From NCBI GenBank assembly GCA_032173965.1, contig JAVUNC010000006.1, positions 34,381,870-34,445,869 of the forward strand: a DNA stretch of 64,000 nucleotides, in the 5' to 3' direction. Source of the DNA: Sitta carolinensis (Eukaryota > Chordata > Aves > Passeriformes > Sittidae). Made by a program: the position numbers and the translations under genes. The notes under the pieces are model-generated. The model searched no databases. It worked only from the letters and a program-made list of their open reading frames with translations, and was not told the DNA's origin. How positions within the stretch are numbered: the first letter of the stretch is position 1; each line of letters starts with the position of its first letter. Below, piece by piece: positions 22,770 to 36,400 of this stretch.

Positions 22770-25700
22770 TAGAATAATAGAATTATGGTTCAGACTATTT
22801 TCTCTCTTTTGAGTTTCCTTAGCATCCTGCTGCTGCTACAGGATGCACCTATTTGTCACATTTCAGGTGTTGCAGGAGACACCTAGGTGTCGTTCATGCA
22901 TTGTTTTTTTTTCCAAGCAGTCCCCATCCAGCACTTCAGAGATCAACAAGCAAGGGGATGTCTGCACTGGGATCTTGCCAGGAAAGGGAAAAGCCCAGGG
23001 GAAGAAAGAGTCAGGCTGAGTCAGCATTCCTCTGTGGAAAAACACTCTTCTGGTTAAAAATAAGCAGATCTCCCTAGGGAGAGCAAATTAGCAACCCATA
23101 TCTGACACTGTTTGTCTTTGTCCTGATGGATGAACCATTTTTTCTTCTCTTTCAGAGTAATACTTGGCTGTACTTTTCTCTTAATGAGCTTTTGGACCAA
23201 AGCCCAAAATGGATCAAAGCCACTGTAGGGACAGGCAGGGAAACACATGACCCAAACCTTTGCCTTTTCTCTCTTTTCCTTTACAAACAGAAGTTGCACC
23301 TTTCACTGTTGAGGTTAATGTCAACAAAGGGGGTTGGTGCTTTGGTTCTGGAGCAGTGTGTGACCCATCTGCCAGTTTACCACTGCTGGACATCAAGCAG
23401 GAGGCTGTTGCTGCAACCCCATGGGCAGAGCCCTCCAGAGAAGTGCTGGGAGAAGGTGTTCACTGCCAATAGGCAGCACTTGCCTTTCTAAGCAAATGCA
23501 TCCCTGCCTGAGCAAACACAGCAGCTCCTGGGGGAAAACCAGAAGGAGGATTAATGGATGATTTTCTACTTCTTGTGTGGCACAAGGGCTCTTGTCTCAA
23601 GGTGGTGAGAAATTGCAGCTGTTGGGAGAGGCAGGAGCAAGGCAGGGCAGGCAGGAGATCATGTCACGTCTCTCTTCTTCCTTCCCCGTGTCCCTGGAGT
23701 GTGATTAGTGAGAGTGTATGACTCTCAGCAGACAACTTTGAGATCACTGGGTGGAAATCATCCCCACTGCCAGGAGCTGTTGCTGCTCTGACAGCCCAGT
23801 AAAGGGCCTAAAAATGGGAGAAAAATAGTCCTGCATGGTTACAGCCTTCAGGGCTTGGCTGCACTTTTTGAGCCATTTTTTGCCTTTTCCAATAGACGGC
23901 TTTTCCAGGAGCCAGGAAATTTGCCTACACATGCCTGCCATAAAAGAGAGCTGAGCACAATTAGGATGCTGATGAAGCTAGGAAAGGACAGGAGAGACAA
24001 AACCCGTATCACCCATCAGAAGCAGAAACAGCAATAGCTGTAAAGAGCCTGCAGATGAACCCTACCCCCCACCAAAAGCCTTGTGGCTGATGAAAAGCTG
24101 GGAGAGCAATGTGGGCCCCTGATGCTTGGATGGGGGCAAGGCCCCCCCCTTCTGCAGAGGTGGAGGAATGCCATGGGGCTCTCCAGATGAGCTGCTGGAG
24201 CTCTGTTAGAGGCTCTGGGCCAGCACATAGGGTGAAAGAGGATGCCAGGATGCTGCTGTCTGAAATGAGCAGTTGACAGAGACTGTGTGTGATGGGGAGC
24301 AATGTGCACTGTGGGGTGGGTAACAGGTCCTCTGGCTGCCACAGGGCCTTTGCCTGGCCTTATTCCTAGCACAGTGGGGACCAAGCATCCTCTCACTGGA
24401 TTTCAGCATTTTTTGCTTCTTGATGATATTTCTCCTTCTCTCTGAAAGGCTCCCAGGCACAGGGTGCTGATGGTGCCCCAAGCAGTGTGCTGTGTGCCAT
24501 CCCACTGTAAGGGAAATGCTGCTGATACAACTCAGACCCCTCCCGAGGGGCAGTTGCCCTTCACTGGGTACATTTTGTGTGTTAGGCTAGAAGTGTGACT
24601 GAGCAAGAACAGCCCGTGGCTGCTGGCAGCCCCTGGGTGCACTGCCTGGCTTGTTGCAGGCTTGCAACACCTCTGCTCCACAGACCTGCTGGTGGCATAT
24701 TCCAGATGGCAGCTCGGGACGCGGGGATTAGCTGTGTGGAGCACACTCCTACAGACAGTGAAGATGCTGCCAGGATTATTTGTTGGTGATTGTGTGCAGA
24801 ACTCTGGAACATGCATGCTGTGCTCTCCTTGTTTCCTACCTTTACAATGCCTCTTCCCAGCAGAAGACAACCATTGTGCTTTGTTTGTTGCCAGTGCTCC
24901 TGTTGGAGGGGGCAGGGAGCCACACAGACTCATGTACATAATTCTCTTCCTCTTCATTTAGTTTTCTTTTTCCTAGGGCAGAATAAAAGCCATTTGAGCT
25001 GGAAGCATAAAGCTGTTTCTCATTTGCAAATATCCTCCCTCTACCCCAAAATACTGCAATTTAAAAAAATGTTAAAGCCTTGCATCTGTCCTCCTCAAAT
25101 ATTAGCTATGTCAAGCATCTAAATAGAAAAGAAATGTAAAGAGGTTCCATAGGATTCAGAGTGTGAAGCACAACCAAGAGAAGCCCACCGCACACTAATG
25201 GGCATTCCCTAGAGTTTCTGACTCATGAATGTGTTCAGCACCATCTCTGTAGGGCAAGGAGCAAGAAGGGGAAGACAGCCACTAGCAGAGGTGTCTGCAA
25301 GCTGACTGCAGAAGTCAGTAATGCCAGAAAATTGGAGAGTGGCTAATGAAGCATCTCATTTCAGAAACGACAAGGGGAGACTTTAGGGAAGTGCAGTAGT
25401 GACCTATATAGAGCAGAAAGGTACAATAGAAGGGCCTGGAGAGGTGAGGACAGCCAGGAGGAGGCAGAGGAATTGTCAGGGAATGCAGGAAGACTACATA
25501 AAATAGGATGTAATGAAGCAAAGTACTGTTTCTACTGTGAAATAAATAAACAAGATGCACTGTGAGATGCGCTAATAAATGATGTTTTGATTCTTTCACA
25601 TAAAAAAAAAAAAATTGAATCTATGTTGGGAATTCAGGTCAATCACAATCGAATAACACAGACATTTTGTGCAATCAAAAATGTGGGGGAATATTTTTTA

Positions 25701-28700
25701 TCAATTCAAAGAAGCAGAAAAATGACCCAAAATGTTTTGTTTGAGCCTCCAAAACAGTAAGGAAAATTTCTAAATGAAATATTGCTGCTAATTAAGAGAA
25801 TATTTGAAAGCATCTTAACAAAATACTTTTATGATTTAAAGGGCTTTTTCAGGATTTCTGCTTACAGAAGAAATTTAGTACAATTGAGATTCAGCTACAG
25901 AATGTACCACTTTACCTTACTTTATATATTCCAGAGGAGAGGAGAATGAAAAAAAAATAATTCAGCTACAGCAAACAGCTGTTTCTAGAGTTGACATTGC
26001 CTATTGTAGTTCCCTAAGCAAAACAAACATATCTTGTCTCTGTTGAGTTAGTTATAGTGAAAAACAAAAACAAAATAGTGACTTATTTCTCAGCAAAGAC
26101 CTCATCTGCATATGTGGTAGTTCCCTGATGATCACATGTAAGTGTACATGAAAATGTAAGGGAGATCTCGTGGCAGACTAAGCACTTGTTCTGTGACAGG
26201 GACAGGAGGAGTGGTCCTGTGTCAGTGGGACCACTGTCTCAACTTTCAGTGCTGGCTGAAGCTGAGGAGGGGAATTAGGACCAGTCAAGGTGGTAGCAAC
26301 TACTTATTTTCTTCCACTATGAAATAGCAAGTCTCAAAAAAGAGGGAGCTGCAGATGGAAAAGTCTTAAATTGCCATGGCAAGCTTTGCTGGAGATGGTG
26401 TCTCTCGTTCCCCCAGATGGATCTGATTCACAGCAGGTCACGGCTTGCCCTGCCCAACTCCTGAGCCTGCTCATCTAGTCAGAACGGCTGACAGGGGTGA
26501 AACAGAGGAGCTGGTTGAAAACATTTGATATGGCTCTAGACAGGCAGACTGATTTGCAAATTCAAAGCACAGGAAAGACTGGGAGCTATTGCAATGGATT
26601 ACAAATGAGCTTGGAAACACAGGCGTGAGGCACAAGGAGGGAATGAGGCTGGTGCTGAGTGGGTGAATAGCCTGACGAGTTTTCCAACTGTCTCTGCCCC
26701 TTTGCCCTACCTTTCCCTTTGCCAAGCAGATTTCTCCTTTCTGAAAACCATATTTACTTGGCATGAATGGAGCTGGGGAAGCCAGGGACTGGAAGAACTG
26801 CTGAAGGAGAGGTCTCAAGTGTTACAAAAACCAGTAAAGGGAAGCGTGGGTGGATAGGCCAGCAGCAAAAGGGAATGCAAGAAAACTATCTTTTCACTGG
26901 TTGGAAATCCTTGCAATATTGTTATGAAACACAACAGTGTAGAGAGAAATCACTGTGAAATGGTTTGGCTGTGGCACTCTGCAGAAAACACAGCAGGATT
27001 TTTGTTACAGTGGCAAAATACAGATCACATGCGTGTTTGGTTTCAGACTTCATGCTGATGTTGCCATGAATTTCTGTCTGGGCTATCATGACTGTAACAC
27101 CTATAGACAGGCTTAACACCATGGGTTGTAAACCCAACACATAACTATAGATAGGGTCTATAGACTATAGGTATATCTACAATCTATCCCTTACAGGCTC
27201 CAGCAGAGGATGCTGCTGGGTGAGGATGCTCAGGAAAGAGCAAAAGGAGGTGTGGACAGAATGATCTCTTTGCAGCAGCAGCCTCCAGTCCTCAGTGGGG
27301 AGCAGGTTGGGAACTTTGTGAGCTTCAGGCTGCTGCCAGGGTTTGATATCTGATAGGCCCTGACAGACCTAACCTTCCTGAAGCTGTCTTCTCACTTTCT
27401 GAACTTTTGCCCTCCACAACTGTTCATAGCAATGAGTCTTATGGTTTTAATATTGTAACTCTTGTGTGAGGGAAACAGACTTCATGTTGTTTGTTTTATA
27501 TTGGCCAAGAGGTAATATCATTAACTAACTTGTATTGCAAGGGCTAATGAATAATCATTTCCCACTCATTTCCTCCCAAACACCTGTGACCATATTAAAT
27601 CTGTTAACCCTACCCCAGTCATCTCTGTTGAGTGAAACAGAGGCTATTTTATTCTCCATGCAATGAGCTGTTCCTCCTGCATCATCTCCCCAATCACCCT
27701 TGTTAGTGTGCCTCTGGATCCCATTATTCCCCTTCCTAGGTTGAAGAACCACAGCTGCAAGTACATGCTTCTCCACACATCAGCACCTATGAATTTATGC
27801 AAAGACTATTGAGATGCAGTTTGAAGAGAAATAACAGGTGTGACCCAAAGATCCCTTTTCATGTCCTAACTCCATATTAAAATATAGCTTAGGCTGATAG
27901 CTGAAAGGCATCACTGTTGGTTGTGAAATTAGTTGCTATTTTGAGTCCACTTCAGAACTCCCGTTAGTCCAGCTAAGACTGTGCCAAAGCCCTCAAAAAA
28001 AACCCCAAGAATTGAACTGGCAGGGTGAAGAAATTGTCCCTGCCATGCTAAGATTAAATCTCTGAATAAAGGAACCTTGAGTATGGGAGACCGAATGCAT
28101 GCTGCGTCTGCTTTCTTTGTGGCTAATGGGACCACACCCTCTAATTCCTACACCTTTTCATAGGTGATTTATCCACCAAAACCCATGAAGAGTAGGGCTG
28201 AGGTCCCTGAGGATCATACACTTGCTCCTAAACCCCAGCATCCTGTTTATTTTACAAAGCCATGAGGCGCTTCAAAAAATAAGTTTTTCTTCAAAAAATC
28301 AAGCCATCATCTCCCTAGATATTAATACTAAACTCACATTTTCCTCTCAGCTTCTGTCCCAGCAGGAATAACATAATCTTCATTGGTTTGCAAATTGCAA
28401 ACAGCTCTCCAGCACCTACTTGAGCTTCTCAGCCCTGTTTTTCATACTAAAACTCTTCGGGGGAAGGGATGGCAGTGGGGGCTTGTTTCCCTTGAAGAAA
28501 AATAAGAAAATGCTTGCATGATAAAGCTGATGCCTGTTGCCTGGTGGTTTAAACAAAAGAACCCTACCATGGACATTTTCTTCTGTAGTGCAGAGCAGTT
28601 TGGAAAGCTGTATAATGTGTCTTGACAGCAGTACAAATCACTAAAGGTCAAGGGCTTGGGGATTAACCACATCCCCATATAATAGGCTGATATAGAAAGG

Positions 28701-28946
28701 GCAGGACCATAAGGGTTCAGATTTAGAATGAAAGGTTTTGAATACAGCTAATGAAAAAAGATTTCTGGAAAGGGGGAACTACTCACACCCTTCCAGCCCT
28801 CAGGCATGCTAATAAGATCACAGTGCGAAGGCAAATACCGTGCTGTCCCCATTTTTTATTAATGCAGTCAACATCCGGCTATGGGCACCCCAGTCCTCAG
28901 ATATCTTTCTCCTTTCTCCTCAAATTTTCTTTAGCTGCAGGTGCCC
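22770..28946. other. Intergenic, no gene recognised
   Basis: Mixed unique sequence. 24000-24960 is GC-richer and has several minus-strand open frames of 95-141 codons without any domain signal. An A13 run lies at 25602-25614, and a dense cluster of short palindromes at 27122-27190. No exon is recognised. Confidence 0.5.
27122..27190. repeat. Cluster of short palindromes (CTATAG)
   Basis: Contains a dyad tgggtt-gta-aaccca (27122-27136), the 10-base palindrome gtctatagac (27156-27165), and CTATAG three times (27145, 27158, 27165), followed by related gtatatctac and aatctatccc. Confidence 0.6.
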
Positions 28947-29266
28947 ATCAGTCCAACCACTCTGCTCAAGATGGGTCAGCTACTGTAGGTTGTCCAGGAT
29001 TGTATCCATTACAGTATTGAGTATTGCCCCAGATGAACGACCCTCAACCTCTCTGAGCAACCTGTGCCAATGCTTGACCACCCTTGCAGTAAAAAAAAAA
29101 TAAAGTTTTCTTGTGTTTTGAACACCTCATGCAGTTCTCTTTGTGCCCACTGCCACTTGAACTGTCAGTGGGCACTACTGAAAAGGTTCTCCCTTCCCCT
29201 GCATCAGGTATCTATCTGTACATGCTAGTAAGATTCCCATAAGCCTTCTTTAAGGCTAAACATGAG
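28947..29266 (-). mobile_element. CR1 LINE fragment, antisense
   Basis: A second 5'-truncated CR1 copy in reverse orientation. Diagnostic segments in order are catcagtccaaccactctgc, gtccaggattgtatcca, caacctctctgagcaacctg, tgccaatgcttgaccaccc, then gtgggcactactgaaaagg and a decayed end near 29266. These are from the ORF2 C-terminus/3' UTR part of CR1. It is more diverged than the copy at 22399, lacks a clear 3' tail, and contains an A10 run at 29091-29100. No coding potential. Confidence 0.85.
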
Positions 29267-30424
29267 TTTAAGGAAGTCCTAATATTTTAAAATCTGATTT
29301 AAGATAAGCTGTTGAACTGGAAAACTTGTCACTTCAGACACTGGATCTGAGACGTATATGGAATAATGCTTCCATAGTCAAATTTGTATTTAGGAGGGTT
29401 TCAAAAGGGAGCTTTTTTTAGTTCTTTTACTTCAGCTTTGTGATTGCAATGTGTCAACTGCATCATCTGAGTTTTCTCCAGTGTGTGTGCAGAGTGGTCC
29501 CTATATACCACAGTTCAAGCCTTTCCTCTTCTACATGAAGGAAAAACACCAGAGATTGTCTCCTGTATTAGAGATCAACTGAAAAGAGTTTGCACCAGAA
29601 AAGCCTATTGAAATTACTGTTCCCCCTCCCACTGATAGAAGTATTTTTCCCTGGAATCAGCAATGATGACATTATTTGGCATCATCGGAGCATGGAAGGG
29701 ACAATGAAGCTTTCAGAGGACACTCTTTTTAACGCTGTACTCACTGTATAATGAATGAGTTAGTGCTCTTTGCCAAAGGGCAGAGCAATTTTTCCACCTC
29801 TCCTTTCAGTAATTCTGCTATGATACTTATACTATTAAAAAAAAAAAAAAAATAAAATAAAAGCAAGACAAGCAAAAATACTATATAGGCTACATAAGCC
29901 TGATAAGCCTGATGAGGAAAAATGACAAGAAAGTTGTCACTGGATGCCATTATTTATTAACAGCGTGGCTCCATGGAAGAATTATTGTGTAGTATTTTTG
30001 TTCACTAATTATGTGCTAAATTACATTAAATTATCACAGTAGTGCCTCATAATTACAGTTATTATGACAAACACCAAACAAATGAGTAAAGAAGTGACCT
30101 CTTTCATTTCAAAACATCAACAGAAGTCTCTCACAAATGCCAGCTTTCTGAATATGCAACATTAGTGTCAATTTTCATATGTGATTTGCAATTGGAGGGA
30201 CTTTTTGATTAGCTTTTTAAAGCCCACTGCTCAGTGAAGATGTCCCCTGTTTACCTTAGACAGAAATGGATAAAACTGTTCCCACTGGCTGTCAGTCGTT
30301 TTCCCCTCTACTTTCCAAGGCCTCCTCCTACCAATAAAGTCCAAGGTGCAGCATTCCACAAGCATCCTGGAGACACCTCTCAGAATTTGAAATGTAAAAT
30401 CTGTATAGAAGTTCTTATTACACA

Positions 30425-30429
<5 letters not shown>
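29267..30429. other. Intergenic, AT-rich, no gene recognised
   Basis: AT-rich sequence with an A-rich tract at 29837-29863 (16 A, then taaaataaaa). Nothing coding is seen. Confidence 0.5.

Positions 30430-30475
<46 letters not shown>
30430..30475. repeat. (CA)n microsatellite
   Basis: About 23 uninterrupted CA units between cacactctta and tctttaaaat. Likely polymorphic. Confidence 0.97.
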
Positions 30476-30478
<3 letters not shown>

Positions 30479-33400
30479 TTAAAATATTTATTTATATTTC
30501 ATATTAAGTATAAAGAAAATGCTAAGCTGTGTCCAAAATGTAAAGGTAGGATCACTGTGGATTTTTTTTTTTTAAATAACTCACTACTGCAAATCCAGAT
30601 TAGAATTAAACTCTTCTTTTCTTACAGTACCTTTTTTGCCCTCTTTACCTCTATACAAACTCCCTGATATATGTGTTTGCCAAAAATAGGATGGTAGCTT
30701 AGAAGGATTGAAAATATAATCTGTTTTGGTAACAAAACATGTCAACAAGGTTCTCTTATTCCATGCCTCATTCACAGAAAAGTTGACAAGTCACACTTAC
30801 AAAAAATCAAGGAGCAACTAATCATCACTTCTGTGCAGCTCCCAACATGGACTCACTGGACACACACTGCACTTTCCATTTCCATTCCACTGAATGACTG
30901 TTACTAACACAAGGCAGAGTTTACTGGCAGATTTACTGCCAGGGAGTTGTGAAATTCCAGTGAGTAGAATAAGTATTCGTTCTTTCAAACACCCAAACAC
31001 ATACACTGAAATGGCAGTTCTTACATATTAATTCAGTGTAGACACAGAATTGCTATTGCTTATTTGACCATTATTAACAAACACTTTCAACCTCAGCTAT
31101 CCAGACAGTTGTCACTGGTTGACTAAGAATATAACCTAGAGAAACAGAGAACGCATGCTGACAAAGAGGTGACCTGAACTCATCTGATGACATTTCATAG
31201 GAAAGATTTTGCAGAAAGAACCAGCTACATAAAAATATAACTAGATTGACTGATATACTTGGAAATAATATATGGTACACATGGCAGGTCTATTTTGTGT
31301 ATCAGCTGGGTTTTTTTCTGAGAATCAAAAATGGGATATCTTCTTACGGCTCCTTTGGGATTTTGAAATCGCCAGGTAGGTGTTACTGTTCCTAGCACGG
31401 AAGTTTTACTATCTACTATTTATTAGTCTGTCTCAGCTATTTATTTTAGCTATATATTTTATCGTCCTCACTCAGTCCCAGTTGCTACATGTTAAAGACA
31501 CATTTCTATGGCAAAAAGGTATTTTGCCCTTTTAAGGACAAAGGCAAGGAATCAGACTTGTAAATAACTGCTCAATCCAAGAGCACTCTTCACAGGTATA
31601 TCGTAAGGTAGTGCACATTAATTCTTAGGTACCTGCACATAGTTTTCAGCTTATTGGTAGTGCCTCAATGCTCTGAACTTGGCACACCAAACCACTTCTC
31701 CTTCCAGAGTCAGTCATTGTAATTTCCTATTCAGAGTAATGCATTTAAAGAGATGTTATTCTTGTAATGAAATATGCTACTGAAAGCACACCTGATATTT
31801 CATTATCATAATCATGTTATGACCCAGTCATAACCCCTCTAAACTCCACCTGACTCATCACTTTAGTAATTGGTTCCATCTAGTCCACTGCTATTATCAA
31901 CAACTTTTATGAAGCATGGGTCAGAGCTGCCATGTCTCTCAACATGTACTGCTACAGTATCCTGATCAGAACATGAATAGGTGCATCCTTCATGGCCTCA
32001 TCGATCTATGTGGTTATTTTAAAGTCATAATCAGATTACTCCAACGTGCTGTTTTGCATAACTTCTTCCAGACTGGAGTGCTGGGCAATTATTCTCCTAA
32101 CAATCACCTGGAACAGCTTTATACAGGCTTGTTCTTAAGGATTTATAATTTGCAATTCCAGGTTAGTAGAACTTTATGAGATGGAAAAATTCCCCCAAAC
32201 CTGTATTTTTTCAGCTTGCTGCTGCCTACATCAATTTATCTGCTCAACTTGTGGAAATAAGAAGCTCCAAAACCTTTTCGAAAATTCCTTTTCTACATAC
32301 TCTGTTTTTTGTGGGGTTTTTGTGGTAGTCTGCCTCAGTCCATCCTGTTTGCTATCAGATATTTTCTAAATTCTTCATACTTTGGTCACAGGTAAGGATA
32401 GCATGTCCTGCCCTTGCCCACATGTAGTAACTTGTCAAATTATATTGTAATATTGTTAAGTATTTATTTGCTAGGAATCACCCATCACTACTATCATAAA
32501 GAAAGCGGTTTGTTGTTTGAAACATGGCCAGGAATGTATTTTTGACAATCCATTTTGCAAAGACCCCCAAAGACATGACAGCAGCCAAGAGGCAGATCCG
32601 TTGGTACTTGGTAGCTGCAGAAACTTAGCACGGGGAAACCAGCTGTCTCCTGCAGCAGAAGCCAGCCCATGAAGTGACCCAGCAGGCTGTGCAACACCCA
32701 CTGAGGAGGTAACCTGGAAGTAGCACAAGGCAGGTTTGCCAACAGTGTCGAGGTGTGACCGTGCTGTAGTGCTCTGGGCACTGCTCAAGCCCAGAGATGA
32801 ACACTGCAGGGAAGAGCTGACACATGCCCCAGAGATGAACAGGAAACTCACAGGTGTCTTGCTGCCCTGTACTGCTGGTACACAGCCCCTTTCTGTCACT
32901 TGCTATCTTTCAGAGGAGCTGCCTGCTCTTGTTTCTTAGCCATTAGCCACACCAGCAGATATTTTAGCATAAAAGAACTCATTTGAGCTTACTAGAGAAA
33001 GACAAACTTCTATGCACCAGGAGCCCTCAAAGCGAAGAAGCAGAAGAGAGAGACTCCATTTTCAGTGATAAGTACTAATATACATATAACTTTTATACAT
33101 AACTGTGCAGTCAAGGCCAACTGGAAGCTCAAAAAGCAAAAGGTGAGGGCATTGTCTGAAAGCAGTGCAATGACAGCCTGTCAGCTGAAGCATGCTGATG
33201 TGTCTGTACTTGTGGACTGACTGATGTTTTCATAGCAGAAATGACTGGCAGAGCATGTCCACAGCTTCAGGCCTCCCAACTGCAGCTTCTGTTCCAATAA
33301 TTTAACTAGGCTGTTAAAATCCCTGTCTCTCTTTCATTGAGGGAGACACTGATATGCATTTAGCTAGCAGGTTTTAGGCTGCTGTTATACTATATTCAGG

Positions 33401-36400
33401 GTTGTTTGGGCTTTTTTAAATCAATAGTCCTAAATTCCATGGCTTGGAAATTTTCTTGCCATTCTTTTAAATAATGTCAATATATGAAGTAAGAAAACAT
33501 CATTAAGAAAAAAGAATCTAAAAACCCTTGAGAACTAGACTTTTGCATAGACTCTTAATTTCCACCTCCCTGCTAAAAGTCCAAAGCAGGTTGAAGGTAA
33601 TCTTCCTACCCACAGACAAATGGTACGTGAATTGCATAGTAATTAGATGTATTTAAAGTATGGAGCCCATTTGTTCTGGAACATCTCTGTGGACAGCACA
33701 TTTAGACTAGGCAATTATAATAAAGAAAAAAGTATTCTTCCAATTAAAACTGGTAAGGAGGGTTGTCAGGAAGCAAAATAAAACCAGTCTCAATTTGTCT
33801 GAGACTAAGATTTATTGATTTTGTAGCTGTGAACATGCAAAGTCAGAAGCTTAGCAGGTACAAGCAGTCAGTCCTCTGTGCACGGGTGTGTGCACTCACC
33901 ATTTTAAGTACCACGTCCCAAAGACAGCAGAGTCCTACAGTACAAGGCCCTACAAACGCTGTACACTTACAGTAATGTAGGGCAAGCTCAAAGCAAGGCT
34001 GCTAAGGATTTAAACACGGTCTTTCTTTCTTCCAGCCCTGTTCTCACATCCTCCTCTGCCTTCAGCCTTGGATTTTCATTTGTAATTGTGCAAACAGGAG
34101 GTTAAAAGCTCTCACACACTGCAGGAGAGATTTATATTCCTTCACAGCACAAGTGGCAGCAGGGGTGCTAAGCAAAGGAACTGGCAGCTCAGGTGGCCAC
34201 GAACAGGTTGTTACAGGTCAGCTGGTGAGTTAGAAACACGCTGCCTCGCTGAGGGCTTGGGGAGGGAGAGCCTTGCTTCAGCAGGCAGAGATTTGGACTC
34301 ATTTTGTGCAGCCCCTACCTATTTAATTTCTTCTTACAAAGATCAATTCCCCTTTGGCCTCGCACAGAATGCCAGGGCAGCCATAGAACAGTGTAAGGGA
34401 CAAAGAGGGACAGCCAGCCCTCACACATCCTCACTGGACTGAGGAGGAAGCACGGGTTTTGACCCGTGGGGTACAGGGCACTACTCCTGTATTATATATT
34501 AATAGTTAGTGTTTCTCACTAGTTCTTGTCCCTTCATTCTGCAGGTCTTTTTCCTCCTGTGTTTTGTAGCTTATTCTCACTCTGTTGGACTGATTCCCAA
34601 GGAGTGGCCTTTCTGCAAGGTTGTTACAGCTCTGAAATGTTAGTCACCATTTTATCAGTGTTAAAATGTTCTCAAGACAATCCTTTTAAGAGAACTGTCA
34701 CTCAACACACTCTCTAGTAATTCTCTCTGTTGCAACAAGTCAGAAGAATAAATAAGACCTTCTATTCATGTTACTTATCTCACCTTGTTCTGTACCCAGG
34801 GCTGGAGTGAGTCTGAGGGAGCATGCCCCAGTTGTAAGGTGTTTGTGTTTACATTGCACAGTTCAGTAAATCTGTTCAACTTCCTGTAAGAAGCACCTTT
34901 GTTTGTGGTTCTTTTACAACTCTCTGAATAATGCTCAAAGCACTCTGCAGAGACATATTTGAAAGGTTAATTTCTGATTTAAATTATGCAATTGTAAATC
35001 AAGAATAGTTCCGCTAAGTTGATTTTATGTAAGATCTACACTACATTTGCATGTAGTAGTGATAGGAACCTTATGAGTACTTAAAGGAATTAAGACACAT
35101 GAAAAGTCCTATACAAATATGATAATTATTTATTGGAAATGCTGACGCCGAGTCTATCTTGACTAAGCTGAGTAGTTCAGATTAGATTATAGCCCCTTGA
35201 AATCTCTACAGATATTGCCATCAACACAAACAACTCAGGATTTCACAGCATATATATTTACTAGGGATTGCTTGCTAAGAGAATTCACATGTGTTTTAAA
35301 TCATTCTGCAGTGGTGAATAATTAATACCCAAAAAAAGGTTCAACATTTCATTCTACAAGGAGGCTGTCAGAAGCCTACTGCATTTGAAGACACTGCTCA
35401 AATATGAATAATCTCCTGTTGCAGCAGCATTTGCTACACCTGAAAGAGCAGAACCCACAATCCCTCTTTCCTTCCTTGTTTCTGTGGTATCCTTACCGTG
35501 GAAAAGAGTTAATGCTTAATAATGTCACTAACAATGGGAGTTGCAGATACCATATCTTTCTCTACCAGAGGCTGCTGCTGTCAGAGTGGAAGGGGGAGAC
35601 AGAAAGGAGGTGACAAGATCCTGCACTGCCCCACAGAATACAGATGCCAAGAGGGAATTTTTATCTGGGACAGTTCCTCAAAGAGACAGGCATGGGAAAT
35701 GCGAAAGGCAAAGAATGGCAACACTTGAGAGAGACAAGAGAATATATTAAATTCAAGCCAAATCTCCAGTAAATACTTTGCATTTAAAACTGTTTTTTGC
35801 CCATATCTGCTTTGCCTGTCCTGGAGATACTGTGTGAGTGAGAGGAGACCTAAACTGCATGACTGGGAGCAGAGGCAAGCCATAATATTGCCAGTTCAGA
35901 TGAGCTTTGTCTTCTGAAGCTGAATAGGGAACCCTTCCTTCAATGGGAAATCTTTTTTAATTAGCCCCTCTCTTTTACACTATTGACATCCAACCTTCGA
36001 TTCTTCAGGTTAGGAAGTAATGTCTATAGTTTCATGTTGCTCTACAAAGTTAAACACACACTGAAAACATGGTAAAAGCTCCAGAAGAAGAGCAAAAGTC
36101 ATTGACTGACTTTTCATAAGACCGGAGAGTGATTTTGTAGAGGGCCAATGTGTGATCCAAGGAGACTGCCATGCTATCTTTTAACTGAGGGTTGCCTCAC
36201 CACAGTCTTATGCTGTAATGAAGCAGCTTTTAATTGATATCTGTTTTGATATCAATTGATATTGTTCAAGGCATTGCCTTTCTGATATGCTGTACAATAC
36301 ACAGCAATGTGATAATCCTTTTGGGACAGTTCACTGATTTGAAGTGTATGCTTTCAAGATATCCAGTGGTTTGCTTCCACTTGTGGCTCAAACAGAACAC

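Noticed and set aside
24016..24957. Series of minus-strand frames of 97-141 codons
   Set aside because: GC-richer DNA with chance open frames; mutually overlapping in different phases; nothing recognisable.
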